Part shown: positions 9,168 to 18,944 of the stretch, in pieces
How the letters are laid out: each line of letters begins with the position of its first letter
Position numbering within the stretch: position 1 is the first letter of the stretch
NCBI GenBank assembly: GCA_965243245.1
Contig: OZ251536.1
Span: 930,001 to 994,000 of the forward strand
Direction: 5' to 3'
Length of the DNA: 64,000 bases
Source of the DNA: JAYQKL01 sp965243245
Lineage (GTDB): Bacteria > Pseudomonadota > Alphaproteobacteria > RS24
The notes under the pieces: generated by a model
Seen by the model: the letters and a program-made list of their open reading frames with translations, nothing else
Databases searched by the model: none
Told to the model about the DNA's origin: nothing
Program-made: the position numbers and the translations under genes

Positions 9168-9290
9168 AGCTATTAATATAGCAATTTTTTACACGTCTTC
9201 ACCCTCTTTTCTTACTTTGGGCGAGCAAAATCAGACAAATGTGGATAAGATACATACGCCTTCTTAAATTTATCTCGGTCGGAGTCATAA

Positions 9291-10265
9291 ATGAGTTTGA
9301 AACCACGCCTCACCACCTTTGCCAATAACCCATTGGACCGGGCTGGACATGACCGAGCAGAAATAGGCTGGGCGCAAAAAAAATTGCTGGCGCAAGACAC
9401 GTTGGTCATGGTTTTGTGGAACGCGATGGCACTCATTTTACCTGAGGCAGAAACGGGTGCAGGGCGCGACATTGCATGGTTGCCAAAAGCGGCACTGGAA
9501 AGTTTTTTTAAAGAATCAGAAAAATTCCCAGTGCTCTTTTTAGGTATTAATAAAAGACAAGCGGCGCGGTTTGTTATAGATATTAGCCAGCTTGCCAAGC
9601 CACAAACGCACAGCTGTTTAGAGCCGTTCATATCTGTCGGGGGCGCATTTGAAGGTTTGCGTGAGCTCGCTGTCGCCGCCGATATGCCCGCAGGTGAACT
9701 GGCCATCATTGCCCAAGCCAAAGGTCTTACCCAGTGGCACATGATGAACCCATATTGTGCCAGATGCGGTGCCATGACCAATATGCAAGAAGTCGGTTAT
9801 AAGCGTCAATGCCCGGCTTGCGAGGCAGAGCATTTTCCGCGCACGGACCCGGTGGTTATTATGGTGCCGATTTTTGAAGATAAATGCCTGCTTGGACGCC
9901 AAGCCGGTTGGCGGGAAGAATTATTTTCAGCCCTTGCAGGTTTTATGGAACCCGGCGAGACCATTGAAGAAGCAGTTGCGCGTGAAACCATGGAAGAAGC
10001 TGGCTTGTGCGTAACACAAGTACACTATCACGCAACTCAGCCATGGCCGTTTCCAGCCTCCCTTATGATCGGTTGCCATGCAAAGGTCAATCATACGGAT
10101 TTCAAAGTTGATAAAAAGGAACTGGTTCAAGCGCGTTGGTTCACACGCGAGCAAATGAAGAACGCTCTCAGCGGCCATAGTCAGATAATGGTGCCGCCGC
10201 CCATGGCTATCGCGCACCAGCTGATAAAAGCTTTTGTGGATGGCACAGACGGTTTCAGTGAGTGA
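9291..10265 (+). CDS. nudC: NAD(+) diphosphatase / RNA deNADding Nudix hydrolase
   Basis: Hydrolyses NAD(H) to NMN(H) and AMP and, in characterised members, removes NAD caps from RNA. A four-cysteine zinc ribbon (YCARCGAMT...QCPACEAEH) is followed by the Nudix box GFMEPGETIEEAVARETMEE and then the NudC-specific QPWPFPASLM motif. The length of 324 residues is slightly longer than E. coli NudC, with an alphaproteobacterial N-terminal domain. It is convergent with pheA. Confidence 0.95.
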   Translation: MSLKPRLTTFANNPLDRAGHDRAEIGWAQKKLLAQDTLVMVLWNAMALILPEAETGAGRDIAWLPKAALESFFKESEKFPVLFLGINKRQAARFVIDISQLAKPQTHSCLEPFISVGGAFEGLRELAVAADMPAGELAIIAQAKGLTQWHMMNPYCARCGAMTNMQEVGYKRQCPACEAEHFPRTDPVVIMVPIFEDKCLLGRQAGWREELFSALAGFMEPGETIEEAVARETMEEAGLCVTQVHYHATQPWPFPASLMIGCHAKVNHTDFKVDKKELVQARWFTREQMKNALSGHSQIMVPPPMAIAHQLIKAFVDGTDGFSE

Positions 10266-10281
10266 GTGAGTGATTGGGGGA

Positions 10282-11151
10282 TTAAGTGCTTTGGCGCAAA
10301 GCCGCCGCTTTATAAACGCCGAGGATGGTAACTTCTGAACAGAAAAAATTAAGCTCCTCCATAGCCAGTCTCACCGCCTCTATATTGGGGTGTCCTTCAA
10401 TATCGGCATAGAACATTGTCGCCTGAAAACGACCCTCAATCTGATAACTTTCAAGCTTTGTCATATTAATGCCGTTACTGGCAAACCCACCAAGTGCCTT
10501 ATAAAGTGCCGCCGGCACATTGCGAACACGGAAAATAAAACTCGTTATAACATTTTCTTCATCAAGGTCAGCATCATCGGGCTGCCCCGACATAATCAAA
10601 AAACGCGTTGTGTTGTGTCCTGAATCTTCAATGTTCTTTTTCAAAATATCAAGATTGTAAATCTCAGCTGCCAAATCAGTCGCAATAGCCGCATGCGCCT
10701 TATCGCCAAGCGCGGCGACTTCGCGCGCCGAACCAGCCGTATCAACCCCAATGACAGGCTCTGCATTCAAGGCAGTAATCTCGCGCCGACATTGTCCAAG
10801 TGCCATTTCATGGCTGTGAATATGCGTTATGTCTTCTAAGCGCGCCCCCTTCACCCCCAGCAAAAAATGAGACACCCGCATGAAATGCTCGCCAATAATA
10901 TAAAGCCCCGAACCCGGTAACAAACGATGAATATCCGCAACCCTTCCCGCAACCGTGTTTTCAACTGGCATCATCGCCAAGCCCGCATGGTCTTCTTGAA
11001 CAGCGCGAAACGCATCCTCAAAAGTCGTGCAAGGACGAACCTCCATATCAGGGAAAACAACATTACTGGCAATATGAGAATTTGCTCCCAACTCACCCTG
11101 AAACGCAATGATATTTGGCTTTTTGGTGCGCTCTTTATTATTCTCGCTCAT
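10282..11151 (-). CDS. pheA: Prephenate dehydratase with C-terminal ACT domain
   Basis: Converts prephenate to phenylpyruvate in phenylalanine synthesis. The start at 11151 is chosen because MSENNKERTKKPNIIAFQGE is preceded by GAGGAAAG and begins the recognisable domain. A longer open frame to 11448 is only shadow sequence over kdsB. The dehydratase domain includes ENTVAGRV and the catalytic NTTRFL motif. The ACT regulatory domain follows (about 190-280) with GGFASNGINMTKLES, where phenylalanine feedback usually acts; no chorismate mutase domain is fused. It lies 10 bases downstream of kdsB on the same strand, so the two are probably co-transcribed. Confidence 0.95.
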   Translation of the reverse strand: MSENNKERTKKPNIIAFQGELGANSHIASNVVFPDMEVRPCTTFEDAFRAVQEDHAGLAMMPVENTVAGRVADIHRLLPGSGLYIIGEHFMRVSHFLLGVKGARLEDITHIHSHEMALGQCRREITALNAEPVIGVDTAGSAREVAALGDKAHAAIATDLAAEIYNLDILKKNIEDSGHNTTRFLIMSGQPDDADLDEENVITSFIFRVRNVPAALYKALGGFASNGINMTKLESYQIEGRFQATMFYADIEGHPNIEAVRLAMEELNFFCSEVTILGVYKAAALRQST

Positions 11152-11161
11152 GTAACTTTCC

Positions 11162-11911
11162 TCAAGCCGTCTCAAATTGCGCCCGTGCGCGGGCCAAATC
11201 CAATGGCGTATCAACGCCCAGCGGCACGCTATCCACCCGCGCCAGTCGTATCTCCATACCCGCCTCAAGCGCACGCCACTGTTCCAACCGTTCACGCACC
11301 TCCAAAGCCGAAGGCACCAAAGACACAAATTGCTCCAGTGCCGCACGCCGATAAGCATAAATACCAATATGATGATACAAAGCCCCCGCACCATAAGGCA
11401 CCCCACGGGTGAAATATAATGCCCGCCCATGACGACATTCAATATCATCCCATGAAATAACGGCCTTCACACAATTTGGGTCCGTGCGCTCTTTTTCATC
11501 CGTAATCTCAGCCACCAAAGATGCCATATCCCCGCCACGTGCAAGAGCTGCGCATACGGCCTTAATCAAACCTGCCTCAATTGTCGGCAAGTCGCCTTGC
11601 AAATTAATAATAACCTCATGCGACCCCGCACAGTCAATGCGCTGCATGGCTTGATGGATACGGTCTGACCCAGAAGGTAAATCAGCTGCCGTCAACACAG
11701 CCTCTCCCCCCGCATCCTTAATAGCCGCCGCAATGCATTCATCGCCCGCCGCCACCACCACCCGTCCAATACCCGCCGCACAAGCACGCTCCCAAACACG
11801 CACAATCATAGGCTTGCCGCCAATATCCAATAAAGGCTTATCTGGCAACCGCGTGGATGCCATCCGCGCTGGAATAATAATCAATGGACTTTTGGGCGAG
11901 CTTTTAGGCAC
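11162..11911 (-). CDS. kdsB: 3-deoxy-manno-octulosonate cytidylyltransferase
   Basis: Activates Kdo as CMP-Kdo for the inner core of lipopolysaccharide. The family motifs are IIPARMASTRLPDKPL at the N-terminus and INLQGDLPTIE, which carries the metal-binding Asp. The C-terminal part includes YAYRRAALEQF. The length of 249 residues is normal. The start codon is GTG at 11911, with AAAGGAG about 7 bases upstream. It shows that the cell makes lipopolysaccharide, in line with lptCA-lptB at 56-58 kb. Confidence 0.96.
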   Translation of the reverse strand: MPKSSPKSPLIIIPARMASTRLPDKPLLDIGGKPMIVRVWERACAAGIGRVVVAAGDECIAAAIKDAGGEAVLTAADLPSGSDRIHQAMQRIDCAGSHEVIINLQGDLPTIEAGLIKAVCAALARGGDMASLVAEITDEKERTDPNCVKAVISWDDIECRHGRALYFTRGVPYGAGALYHHIGIYAYRRAALEQFVSLVPSALEVRERLEQWRALEAGMEIRLARVDSVPLGVDTPLDLARARAQFETA

Positions 11912-12145
11912 ATTTATCTCCTTTGAGGCTCATGATAAGTGATTTGCAGAATTTTGCACCTTAAGACTTGCTTTTGTGACAAAATCAAACCAGTTTATCT
12001 AAGTCGCAAATAGTTGCTAAAAGCGTCTTATGTGGCACTTCGCCACAGGTTCTTGGTGACTGAAAAATGTAAATTACCATTAATCGTTTTAGGCATAATT
12101 CTGCTTTGTAATCATTTACACTCGGTATTTAAGGACGGATTCAGT

Positions 12146-12685
12146 ATGGACGGGTTTGAGTTCAATAAAATTGCAGGGGCTATTTTGGGTACTTTGCTTG
12201 TGTATCTTGGTATTTTGAACCTTGGCGATGCGCTGTTTCATGTTGAACCTGCGGGCACGCAAGCCTATAGGGTTGAGGGCGTGAAAGAGGCGGGTATCAG
12301 CACACCCCAAGCCAGCCCAGAAGTCGAAGCTGATATGAGTCTTCTGCTCGCTTCTGCTTCTTCTGAAAAAGGCGCGAAAGTCGCCAAAAAATGCGTCAGT
12401 TGCCACGCTTTTGAAAAAGACGGCATTCATAAAATAGGCCCTGCCCTCTATGGTATTATCAATCGTGACATTGCACCTGATAATGGCTATGCCTATTCGG
12501 GGGCTTTGGCACAGCTTGAGGGAGCTTGGGATTATCAAGCTCTAAACGCGTTTTTGAAAAACCCAAAAAAATATGTAACAGGCACCAAAATGGCTTTTGC
12601 GGGTTTAAGAAAAACCAAAGACCGCGCCAATATTATTGCCTATCTTCGTGAAAATGCCGACACACCAGCACCTTTGGCCAAGTAA
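12146..12685 (+). CDS. Membrane-anchored class I cytochrome c
   Basis: A cytochrome c held to the membrane by an uncleaved N-terminal helix (KIAGAILGTLLVYLGILNL). This is the arrangement of alphaproteobacterial CycM-type cytochromes that carry electrons to terminal oxidase. One heme site CVSCH is present, and KMAFAGL supplies the likely axial Met. The start at 12146 is preferred over an upstream frame start at 12014 because MDGFEFNKIAGAI matches the family N-terminus and AAGGACGG lies just upstream. The gene is divergent from kdsB, an arrangement common in alphaproteobacteria. Confidence 0.92.
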   Translation: MDGFEFNKIAGAILGTLLVYLGILNLGDALFHVEPAGTQAYRVEGVKEAGISTPQASPEVEADMSLLLASASSEKGAKVAKKCVSCHAFEKDGIHKIGPALYGIINRDIAPDNGYAYSGALAQLEGAWDYQALNAFLKNPKKYVTGTKMAFAGLRKTKDRANIIAYLRENADTPAPLAK

Positions 12686-12784
12686 TCTAGCCCTTTTGTG
12701 TTAAAATAAATAGACCCCGTAGCAAAACTCAAGCAAAATTCAGTTAAATCTTAGCGCAAGCCTCACATCATCAGGGTTATCAAA

Positions 12785-14617
12785 TTGCAACATCATTTAA
12801 ATAAGCTCAATAATCTTCCAAGAACCAGCTATCTCGTCGCCATACTCGTCTGCTTTGCTTTTTCGTTAAGTGCTCAAGAGCGTCATGCAGTCTCCTTGTT
12901 TGGTGCGCCCAAATATGAAAAGGGATTCAGTCATTTCGACTACGTCAACCCAAAGGCACCCAAAAGCGGCCTCGCACGCCTTGGCACTTTCGGGCGATTT
13001 GATAGTTTCAACCCCTATATCATCAAAGGATCCGTGGCAGATAATATCGCGCTTATCTACGATAGTTTAACTAAATCCAGCCTAGATGAGCCGGGGGCGC
13101 AATACGGACTCATCGCCAAGTCCATTAATTATGCGCCAGATTACTCAAAAGTGACGTTTACGCTAAACCCGCGCGCGCAATTCCATGACGGACACAAAAT
13201 CAACGCCGAAGACGTCATTTGGAGTTTTCAGACCTTGACCCAAAACCACCCCTTCTACAAAGCATATTATAGCGATGTCAAAGCCGTCCATGAAACTGCA
13301 CCGGGTAAAGTTACATTCACATTTCATGTGACAGGCAATCGTGAGCTTCCCCAAATCGTTGGGCAATTACCGGTCCTGCCCAAACATTATTGGACAACCG
13401 CCGAACGCGATATTTCCAAAACCACGCTTGAGCCACCTCTTGGTTCTGGCCCTTATCGCATTGATAGTTTTGAGGCGGGGCGGCATATAACTTTTGCCCG
13501 TGTGGCGAATTATTGGGCAAAAGATTTAAATGTGAATAGGGGGCAATATAATTTCGCGCGTATTCGTTATGACTATTTTGGCGACCTGACAATTGCTTTT
13601 GAGGCTTTTAAGGCAGGCGATATCGACTTTCAAGAAGAAAATAATTCTAAGCGTTGGGCAACCGGCTATGATATTCCAGCTCTTGAGACAGGCAAGATGA
13701 GGCGCACAGTGCCAGCAAATGGTAACACACAAGGCATGCAAGGGTTTATCTTTAATACACGGCGGGCAAAGTTTCAAAATGTAAACGTGCGCGAAGCCTT
13801 CAACTATGCTTTTGATTTTGAGTGGGCAAACAGAACTCTGTTCTATGACCAATATAAGCGCACTGACAGCTATTTTGACAATTCAGAATTAGGCGCTGTC
13901 GACATACCATCACCAGCAGAGCTTGAATTATTAACGCCGTTAAAGGAAACCATTCCGGCGCGGGTGTTTACACAAAAATATGCCAACCCGGTTAATCTGC
14001 AACCCAGCAATGTAAGACAAAACTTGCGCCATGCCAAAAACCTACTTAAAGAGGCGGGCTGGCGAGTCAAAAACGGCAAGCTAATGAAAAATGGCGCGGT
14101 ATTCACAGTTGAGTTCTTGCTAGCACAGGGCGCATTTGAACGCATTATCTCGCCATATATCCAAAACCTAAAAAAATTAGGGATAAAAGCCTCCATCCGC
14201 CTGATTGATGTCACCCAATATCAAAACCGTCTGTTGGATTATGATTTTGACATCATCGTCAGCAGCTTTGGACAATCACTCTCGCCGGGTAATGAACAGC
14301 GCAATTATTGGCGTTCTGAAAATGCTGACCGTCAAGGCGGGCGCAATCTCATCGGCATTAAAAACAAAGCCGTTGATAGGCTGGTTGAACACATCGTTTT
14401 TGCCAAAACACGAGAAAAACAAATAGCCGCAACCAGAGCCTTAGACAGAGTTCTGTTGTGGAATTTTTATGTCGTTCCACATTGGCATATCCCCTATCAT
14501 CGACTTGCTTATTGGAACCGATTAAAGCATCCTGAAAAACTGCCCGCCTATTCGCATGGGTTTCCTGATATATGGTATCAATCACCTTCGAAACTTTTGA
14601 CGCCTTTAACGCCTTGA
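12785..14617 (+). CDS. yejA: Periplasmic oligopeptide-binding protein, YejA-type
   Basis: Extracellular solute-binding protein family 5, the receptor of a peptide ABC importer. The N-terminus has a Sec signal peptide (hydrophobic about 15-30, cleavage near SLSA-QERH). GAPKYEKGFSHFDYVNP is typical of YejA proteins. It heads a run of same-strand genes: a small repeat protein, permeases YejB and YejE, and ATPase YejF. In E. coli this system takes up microcin C and oligopeptides. The length of 610 residues is usual for the family. Peptide specificity cannot be told from the sequence. Confidence 0.93.
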   Translation: MQHHLNKLNNLPRTSYLVAILVCFAFSLSAQERHAVSLFGAPKYEKGFSHFDYVNPKAPKSGLARLGTFGRFDSFNPYIIKGSVADNIALIYDSLTKSSLDEPGAQYGLIAKSINYAPDYSKVTFTLNPRAQFHDGHKINAEDVIWSFQTLTQNHPFYKAYYSDVKAVHETAPGKVTFTFHVTGNRELPQIVGQLPVLPKHYWTTAERDISKTTLEPPLGSGPYRIDSFEAGRHITFARVANYWAKDLNVNRGQYNFARIRYDYFGDLTIAFEAFKAGDIDFQEENNSKRWATGYDIPALETGKMRRTVPANGNTQGMQGFIFNTRRAKFQNVNVREAFNYAFDFEWANRTLFYDQYKRTDSYFDNSELGAVDIPSPAELELLTPLKETIPARVFTQKYANPVNLQPSNVRQNLRHAKNLLKEAGWRVKNGKLMKNGAVFTVEFLLAQGAFERIISPYIQNLKKLGIKASIRLIDVTQYQNRLLDYDFDIIVSSFGQSLSPGNEQRNYWRSENADRQGGRNLIGIKNKAVDRLVEHIVFAKTREKQIAATRALDRVLLWNFYVVPHWHIPYHRLAYWNRLKHPEKLPAYSHGFPDIWYQSPSKLLTPLTP

Positions 14618-14694
14618 GGGGCTATACAAAAGCCAATTCTTAGGTTACGCTTCAATCATTAAAAGGAAAATGATAATAAAATAAGGAGCTTCCT

Positions 14695-14997
14695 ATGACT
14701 CGAAACGTAATAATTGGTATTATTATTCTTGTGCTTGCATATTTAGTACTCAGCCAGACTGAAAAAGGACGTGAACTTGGCATCAGCAATCCGTTTGCTA
14801 CCGAGGAAACGAAAATGGACGACATGGATAACATGGACGACATGGATAACATGGATAACATGGACGGTATGAAAGACGGCATGGATAACATGGACGACAT
14901 GGATAACATGGACGGTATGAAAGACGGCATGGATAACATGGACGGTATGAAAGACGGCATGGATGATATGGACGCCATGAAAGACGGCATGAAATAA
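14695..14997 (+). CDS. Small membrane-anchored Met/Asp-repeat protein
   Basis: A 100-residue protein of unknown function. Residues 1-22 form a hydrophobic anchor or signal (MTRNVIIGIIILVLAYLVLS). From about residue 40 to the end it consists almost only of Met, Asp, Asn, Gly and Lys, in repeats of the type MDNMDGMKDGM. It has no Cys or His. AAGGAGCTTCC upstream is a good ribosome binding site. It lies between yejA and yejB on the same strand, an unusual insertion in this transporter operon. MxxM spacing recalls methionine-rich copper(I) or silver-binding proteins, but this is a compositional likeness only. The DNA is a tandem array (about 14815-14992), so repeat expansion may explain much of it. 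Confidence 0.75.
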   Translation: MTRNVIIGIIILVLAYLVLSQTEKGRELGISNPFATEETKMDDMDNMDDMDNMDNMDGMKDGMDNMDDMDNMDGMKDGMDNMDGMKDGMDDMDAMKDGMK

Positions 14998-15163
14998 TCC
15001 GTTCTTTAATAAGGTTTTTAAGATTGTAGCTTGCCCTTGGCTAGCAACCCATATTAGACTCTGTAAAACCCTTGCTCGGCGAGTTGTAGCTGACTTAATG
15101 TCGCTATGATTCGTTCGGGTATAATTTGTTTGGGTGGGCCGAAAGTGGAGAGTGTTAAACCAA

Positions 15164-16264
15164 ATGGTTGCTTATATTTTGCGTCGCCTTTTGCTTATGA
15201 TACCGACTATTATCGGCATCATGTTGATGAGCTTTGCCATTATTCAATTTGCCCCCGGCGGTCCCGTTGAACGCATTATCGCCCAATTACAAGGGCATGA
15301 TGTAGGCGCAACCTCGCGTTTTGCGGGGGCTAATACAGAGATGCAACAAGCTCAGAATGGGGCTTTTGACGGCGGCGGCAGTAAATATCGCGGGGCGCAA
15401 GGGCTCGACCCTGAATTCATCGCTGAACTTGAACACCAGTTCGGGTTTGATAAGCCTGCGCATGAGCGGTTTATCAAAATGATGGGAGATTATGCCCGCT
15501 TCGATTTTGGTAATAGCTATTATCGTGATGTTTCTGTCATATCCTTGATGAAGGAAAAGCTTCCCGTTTCTATTTCGCTCGGTTTGTGGACGACCTTTTT
15601 CACCTATCTCATATCTATACCGCTTGGTATCGCCAAAGCCCAGAGCGATGGTACAAAATTTGATATTTGGAGCTCTGCTCTCATCATTATGGCATACGCC
15701 ATTCCGGGATTTTTATTTGCCGTTTTATTAATCGTTTTATTCGCCGGCGGCAGTTATTTCGATGTGTTCCCTTTGCGCGGCTTGGTCTCGGAAAATTTTG
15801 AGCAATTATCCATTAGCGGCAAAATGTTTGATTATATCTGGCATATTTTTCTGCCTGTCCTTGCCCTCACCATTGGGGCATTTGCGACCACGACCCTGCT
15901 TACCAAAAACTCTTTTCTTGATGAGATTTCCAAACAATATGTCATCACAGCGCGCGCTAAAGGATTAACCGCTCCCCGTGTTCTTTATGGGCATGTTTTT
16001 CGTAACGCTATGCTGCTTGTCGTGGCAGGTTTTCCCGGCGCCTTTATCAGCGCATTTTTCACTGGCTCCTTGCTGATTGAAACCATTTTTTCACTCGATG
16101 GGCTTGGGCTACTTGCTTATGAATCAATCATCAACCGAGATTATCCTGTCGTTTTTGCCTCGCTTTATATTTTCGGTCTTATGGGGCTTGTTATCACGCT
16201 CATCTCAGACCTGACCTATGTGCTAATTGACCCGCGCATTGATTTTGAAAGTCGGGAGGGTTAA
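15164..16264 (+). CDS. yejB: Peptide ABC transporter permease YejB
   Basis: Inner-membrane permease of the DppB/OppB class. The N-terminus MVAYILRRLLLMIPTIIGI is the classic first helix. The start at 15164 is chosen over an upstream GTG at 15134 because of this match and the GGAGAG upstream. The cytoplasmic coupling loop is visible around YVITARAKGLTAPRVLYGH, the EAA-type motif that contacts the ATPase. About six membrane helices are seen. It is immediately followed by yejE with no gap. Confidence 0.94.
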   Translation: MVAYILRRLLLMIPTIIGIMLMSFAIIQFAPGGPVERIIAQLQGHDVGATSRFAGANTEMQQAQNGAFDGGGSKYRGAQGLDPEFIAELEHQFGFDKPAHERFIKMMGDYARFDFGNSYYRDVSVISLMKEKLPVSISLGLWTTFFTYLISIPLGIAKAQSDGTKFDIWSSALIIMAYAIPGFLFAVLLIVLFAGGSYFDVFPLRGLVSENFEQLSISGKMFDYIWHIFLPVLALTIGAFATTTLLTKNSFLDEISKQYVITARAKGLTAPRVLYGHVFRNAMLLVVAGFPGAFISAFFTGSLLIETIFSLDGLGLLAYESIINRDYPVVFASLYIFGLMGLVITLISDLTYVLIDPRIDFESREG

Positions 16265-17293
16265 GTGAGAACACTTTCCCCACTCAATCAAAGACGCTGG
16301 CAGAGTTTCAAAGCTAATAAGCGGGGCTATTACGCGCTCTGGATTTTCCTAGCCCTTTTCACTGTGACCCTATTTGCAGAATTAATCGCCAATGATAAAC
16401 CGCTTTTGGTCAAATTTAAGGACGCCTATTACACCCCTGTTTTCAACGTCTATGCTGAAACAGTCTTTGGCGGCGAGTTTGAAACAGAGGCAGATTATCG
16501 AGATCCATTTGTCCAAGACCTCATCGAAACAAAAGGCTGGATGCTATGGCCACTCATCAGATACGGGCATAATACCATTAACCTCGATTTGAAAGTCGCC
16601 GCCCCTGCACCGCCAAGCACACAAAACTGGCTAGGAACTGACGACCAAGGCCGCGATGTGCTCGCACGCCTCATTTACGGATTTCGTATTTCTATATTAT
16701 TTGGCTTAATCTTAACTTTTTTCTCGTCTTTGATAGGCGTCGCCATTGGGGCTGTTCAGGGATATTTCGGAGGGTGGCTCGATTTACTCACCCAGCGTTT
16801 TATCGAAATATGGATTAGCGTTCCCACCCTATATTTACTCATTATCATTGCTTCCATTATTGAACCAAGCTTTTGGATATTGCTGGGCATATTATTACTT
16901 TTTTCATGGATTGCGCTTGTCGGTGTCGTGCGGGCAGAGTTCTTGCGGGCGCGCAATTTTGAATATGTTCAAGCCGCCAAAGCACTCGGCGTTGGCAGCG
17001 GAACCTTGATGTGGCGCCATATTTTACCAAACGCAATGGTTGCCACATTGACCTTTTTACCATTCATCTTAAACGCCTCTATCACCACGCTGACTTCACT
17101 AGATTTTCTTGGCTTTGGTCTGCCGCCGGGGTCGCCATCGCTGGGCGAATTACTCGCACAAGGCAAAGCGAACCTGCAAGCACCTTGGCTCGGTTTTTCT
17201 GGTTTTGCCACCATTGCCATCATGCTCTCTTTGTTGATTTTTATCGGGGAAGCCATCCGTGATGCCTTTGACCCGCGCAAGACATGGGGCTAA
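16265..17293 (+). CDS. yejE: Peptide ABC transporter permease YejE
   Basis: Second permease subunit (DppC/OppC class), 342 residues. It starts with GTG directly after the yejB stop. The N-terminal part carries the OppC-N-type segment (LNQRRWQSFKANKRGYYALW) and a long periplasmic loop including WLGTDDQGRDVLARLIYGFR. The coupling motif is EYVQAAKALGVGSGTLMWRH. It pairs with YejB and is followed 3 bases later by the ATPase, so the four proteins form one importer in the inner membrane. Confidence 0.94.
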   Translation: MRTLSPLNQRRWQSFKANKRGYYALWIFLALFTVTLFAELIANDKPLLVKFKDAYYTPVFNVYAETVFGGEFETEADYRDPFVQDLIETKGWMLWPLIRYGHNTINLDLKVAAPAPPSTQNWLGTDDQGRDVLARLIYGFRISILFGLILTFFSSLIGVAIGAVQGYFGGWLDLLTQRFIEIWISVPTLYLLIIIASIIEPSFWILLGILLLFSWIALVGVVRAEFLRARNFEYVQAAKALGVGSGTLMWRHILPNAMVATLTFLPFILNASITTLTSLDFLGFGLPPGSPSLGELLAQGKANLQAPWLGFSGFATIAIMLSLLIFIGEAIRDAFDPRKTWG

Positions 17294-17296
17294 ACT

Positions 17297-18940
17297 ATGA
17301 CCCATCAGCCACCATTGCTTGATATTAAAAACCTATCCGTTGGCTTTCGGTCACAAAAGGAAAGCCAAATAGTGGTCTATAATGCCAGCTTTTCTCTTGA
17401 AGCCGGTGAAACGCTCGCCATTGTTGGGCAAAGCGGTTCTGGAAAATCAGTGACAGCTCTTTCTATTTTACAGCTTCTGCCCTATCCAACCGCCTTTCAT
17501 GACCGCGGCGAAATATGGTTTCAAGGTCAAGACATTCTAAAAGCCTCGGCGCAAGAGATACAGCGCATTCGCGGCAATAATATCGCCATGATTTTTCAAG
17601 AACCAATGACATCGCTTAATCCGCTACAGTCGATTGAGAAGCAAATCGGCGAGGTCTTAGAGCTCCATCAAGGATTGCGCGGCACGCGCCAACGCGCACA
17701 AATCCTACGCTTGCTGGCGCGGGTTGGCATTCCACAAGCCGAGCAGCGGCTTGCTTTTCTACCCCATGAGCTTTCCGGCGGACAGCGTCAACGTGTGATG
17801 ATTGCCATGGCACTGGCTAATGAACCTAAGCTGCTCATTGCCGACGAGCCCACAACTGCCTTGGATGTAACGGTTCAAAAACAGATACTTGATTTATTGA
17901 AAAAATTACAGGCTGAAACAGGCATGGCAATTTTGCTTATCACGCATGATTTGGGGGTGGTCAAATATATGGCTGACAAAGTCTGTGTGATGAAGGATGG
18001 CGACATTGTCGAGCAAAATAACTGCATCGACTTATTTGCCAAGCCGCAACATGAATACACGCATAAATTGATTAATGCAGAACCCGGCGGACAAGCACCC
18101 CCGCTTCATAAACAGCAAGATATTTTACTTACAGGTGATAAGGTTCGCGTTCACTTTCCGCTTAAGAAAGGGTTTTTTAAGCGGGCTAAATCTTATATCA
18201 AAGCGGTTAACGACATTAGTCTTGAGGTGGCATCGGGCGAAACGCTTGGAATTGTTGGGCAAAGCGGTTCAGGCAAAACAACCTTAGGGCGTGCCTTATT
18301 GAAGCTACAATCATCGACGGGCAAGATCATTTTCTCGAACACAGATATTAGTTCATTGTCGGTCGCTCAAATGCGCCCCATCAGAAAGAAAATGCAAATT
18401 GTTTTCCAAGACCCTTATGGTGCGCTATCGCCGCGCATGAGTGTTGAGGACATCATTAGTGAAGGCTTGCGTATTCATCAGCCGCGTTTAAGCCAAATAG
18501 AACGCCAACGCGCAGTACATGAAATTTTAACTGATGTTGGCTTGCACCCTGAAATGGCGCAACGTTATCCGCATGAATTTTCAGGCGGGCAACGCCAGCG
18601 TATTGCTATAGCGCGCGCCGTTATCCTCAAACCAGAGCTGCTAGTGCTGGATGAACCCACAAGCGCATTAGACCGTTCCGTTCAAGCACAAATGGTGGCA
18701 CTGCTTCGCAAATTACAAAAGGTGCATAATATGGCTTATATTTTTATCAGCCATGATCTTAAAATAGTGCGCGCCTTGGCACATAGAGTGGTGGTTATGA
18801 AAGATGGGGATATTATTGAAGCGGGTAAATGTGCTGATATTTTCTTACATCCCAAAACCGAGTATACGCGCAATCTGATAAACGCATCCTTTGATCTGGC
18901 TGATGGTCTTGCTGGCGTCAATATGGCAAAACGTGACTAA
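17297..18940 (+). CDS. yejF: Peptide ABC transporter ATP-binding protein YejF (two nucleotide-binding domains)
   Basis: A fused double ATPase of 547 residues. Each half has Walker A (GQSGSGKS and GQSGSGKT), a signature (LSGGQRQR and FSGGQRQR) and Walker B (LLIADEPT and LLVLDEPT) followed by an H-loop His. This is the DppDF-like arrangement in a single chain that is typical of YejF. It ends the operon. The next gene, a NlpC/P60 peptidase, is read from the other strand and converges with it. Confidence 0.95.
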   Translation: MTHQPPLLDIKNLSVGFRSQKESQIVVYNASFSLEAGETLAIVGQSGSGKSVTALSILQLLPYPTAFHDRGEIWFQGQDILKASAQEIQRIRGNNIAMIFQEPMTSLNPLQSIEKQIGEVLELHQGLRGTRQRAQILRLLARVGIPQAEQRLAFLPHELSGGQRQRVMIAMALANEPKLLIADEPTTALDVTVQKQILDLLKKLQAETGMAILLITHDLGVVKYMADKVCVMKDGDIVEQNNCIDLFAKPQHEYTHKLINAEPGGQAPPLHKQQDILLTGDKVRVHFPLKKGFFKRAKSYIKAVNDISLEVASGETLGIVGQSGSGKTTLGRALLKLQSSTGKIIFSNTDISSLSVAQMRPIRKKMQIVFQDPYGALSPRMSVEDIISEGLRIHQPRLSQIERQRAVHEILTDVGLHPEMAQRYPHEFSGGQRQRIAIARAVILKPELLVLDEPTSALDRSVQAQMVALLRKLQKVHNMAYIFISHDLKIVRALAHRVVVMKDGDIIEAGKCADIFLHPKTEYTRNLINASFDLADGLAGVNMAKRD

Positions 18941-18944
18941 AAGA

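Noticed and set aside
11152..11448. N-terminal extension of pheA
   Set aside because: It is shadow sequence over kdsB; a good ribosome binding site precedes the internal ATG at 11151.
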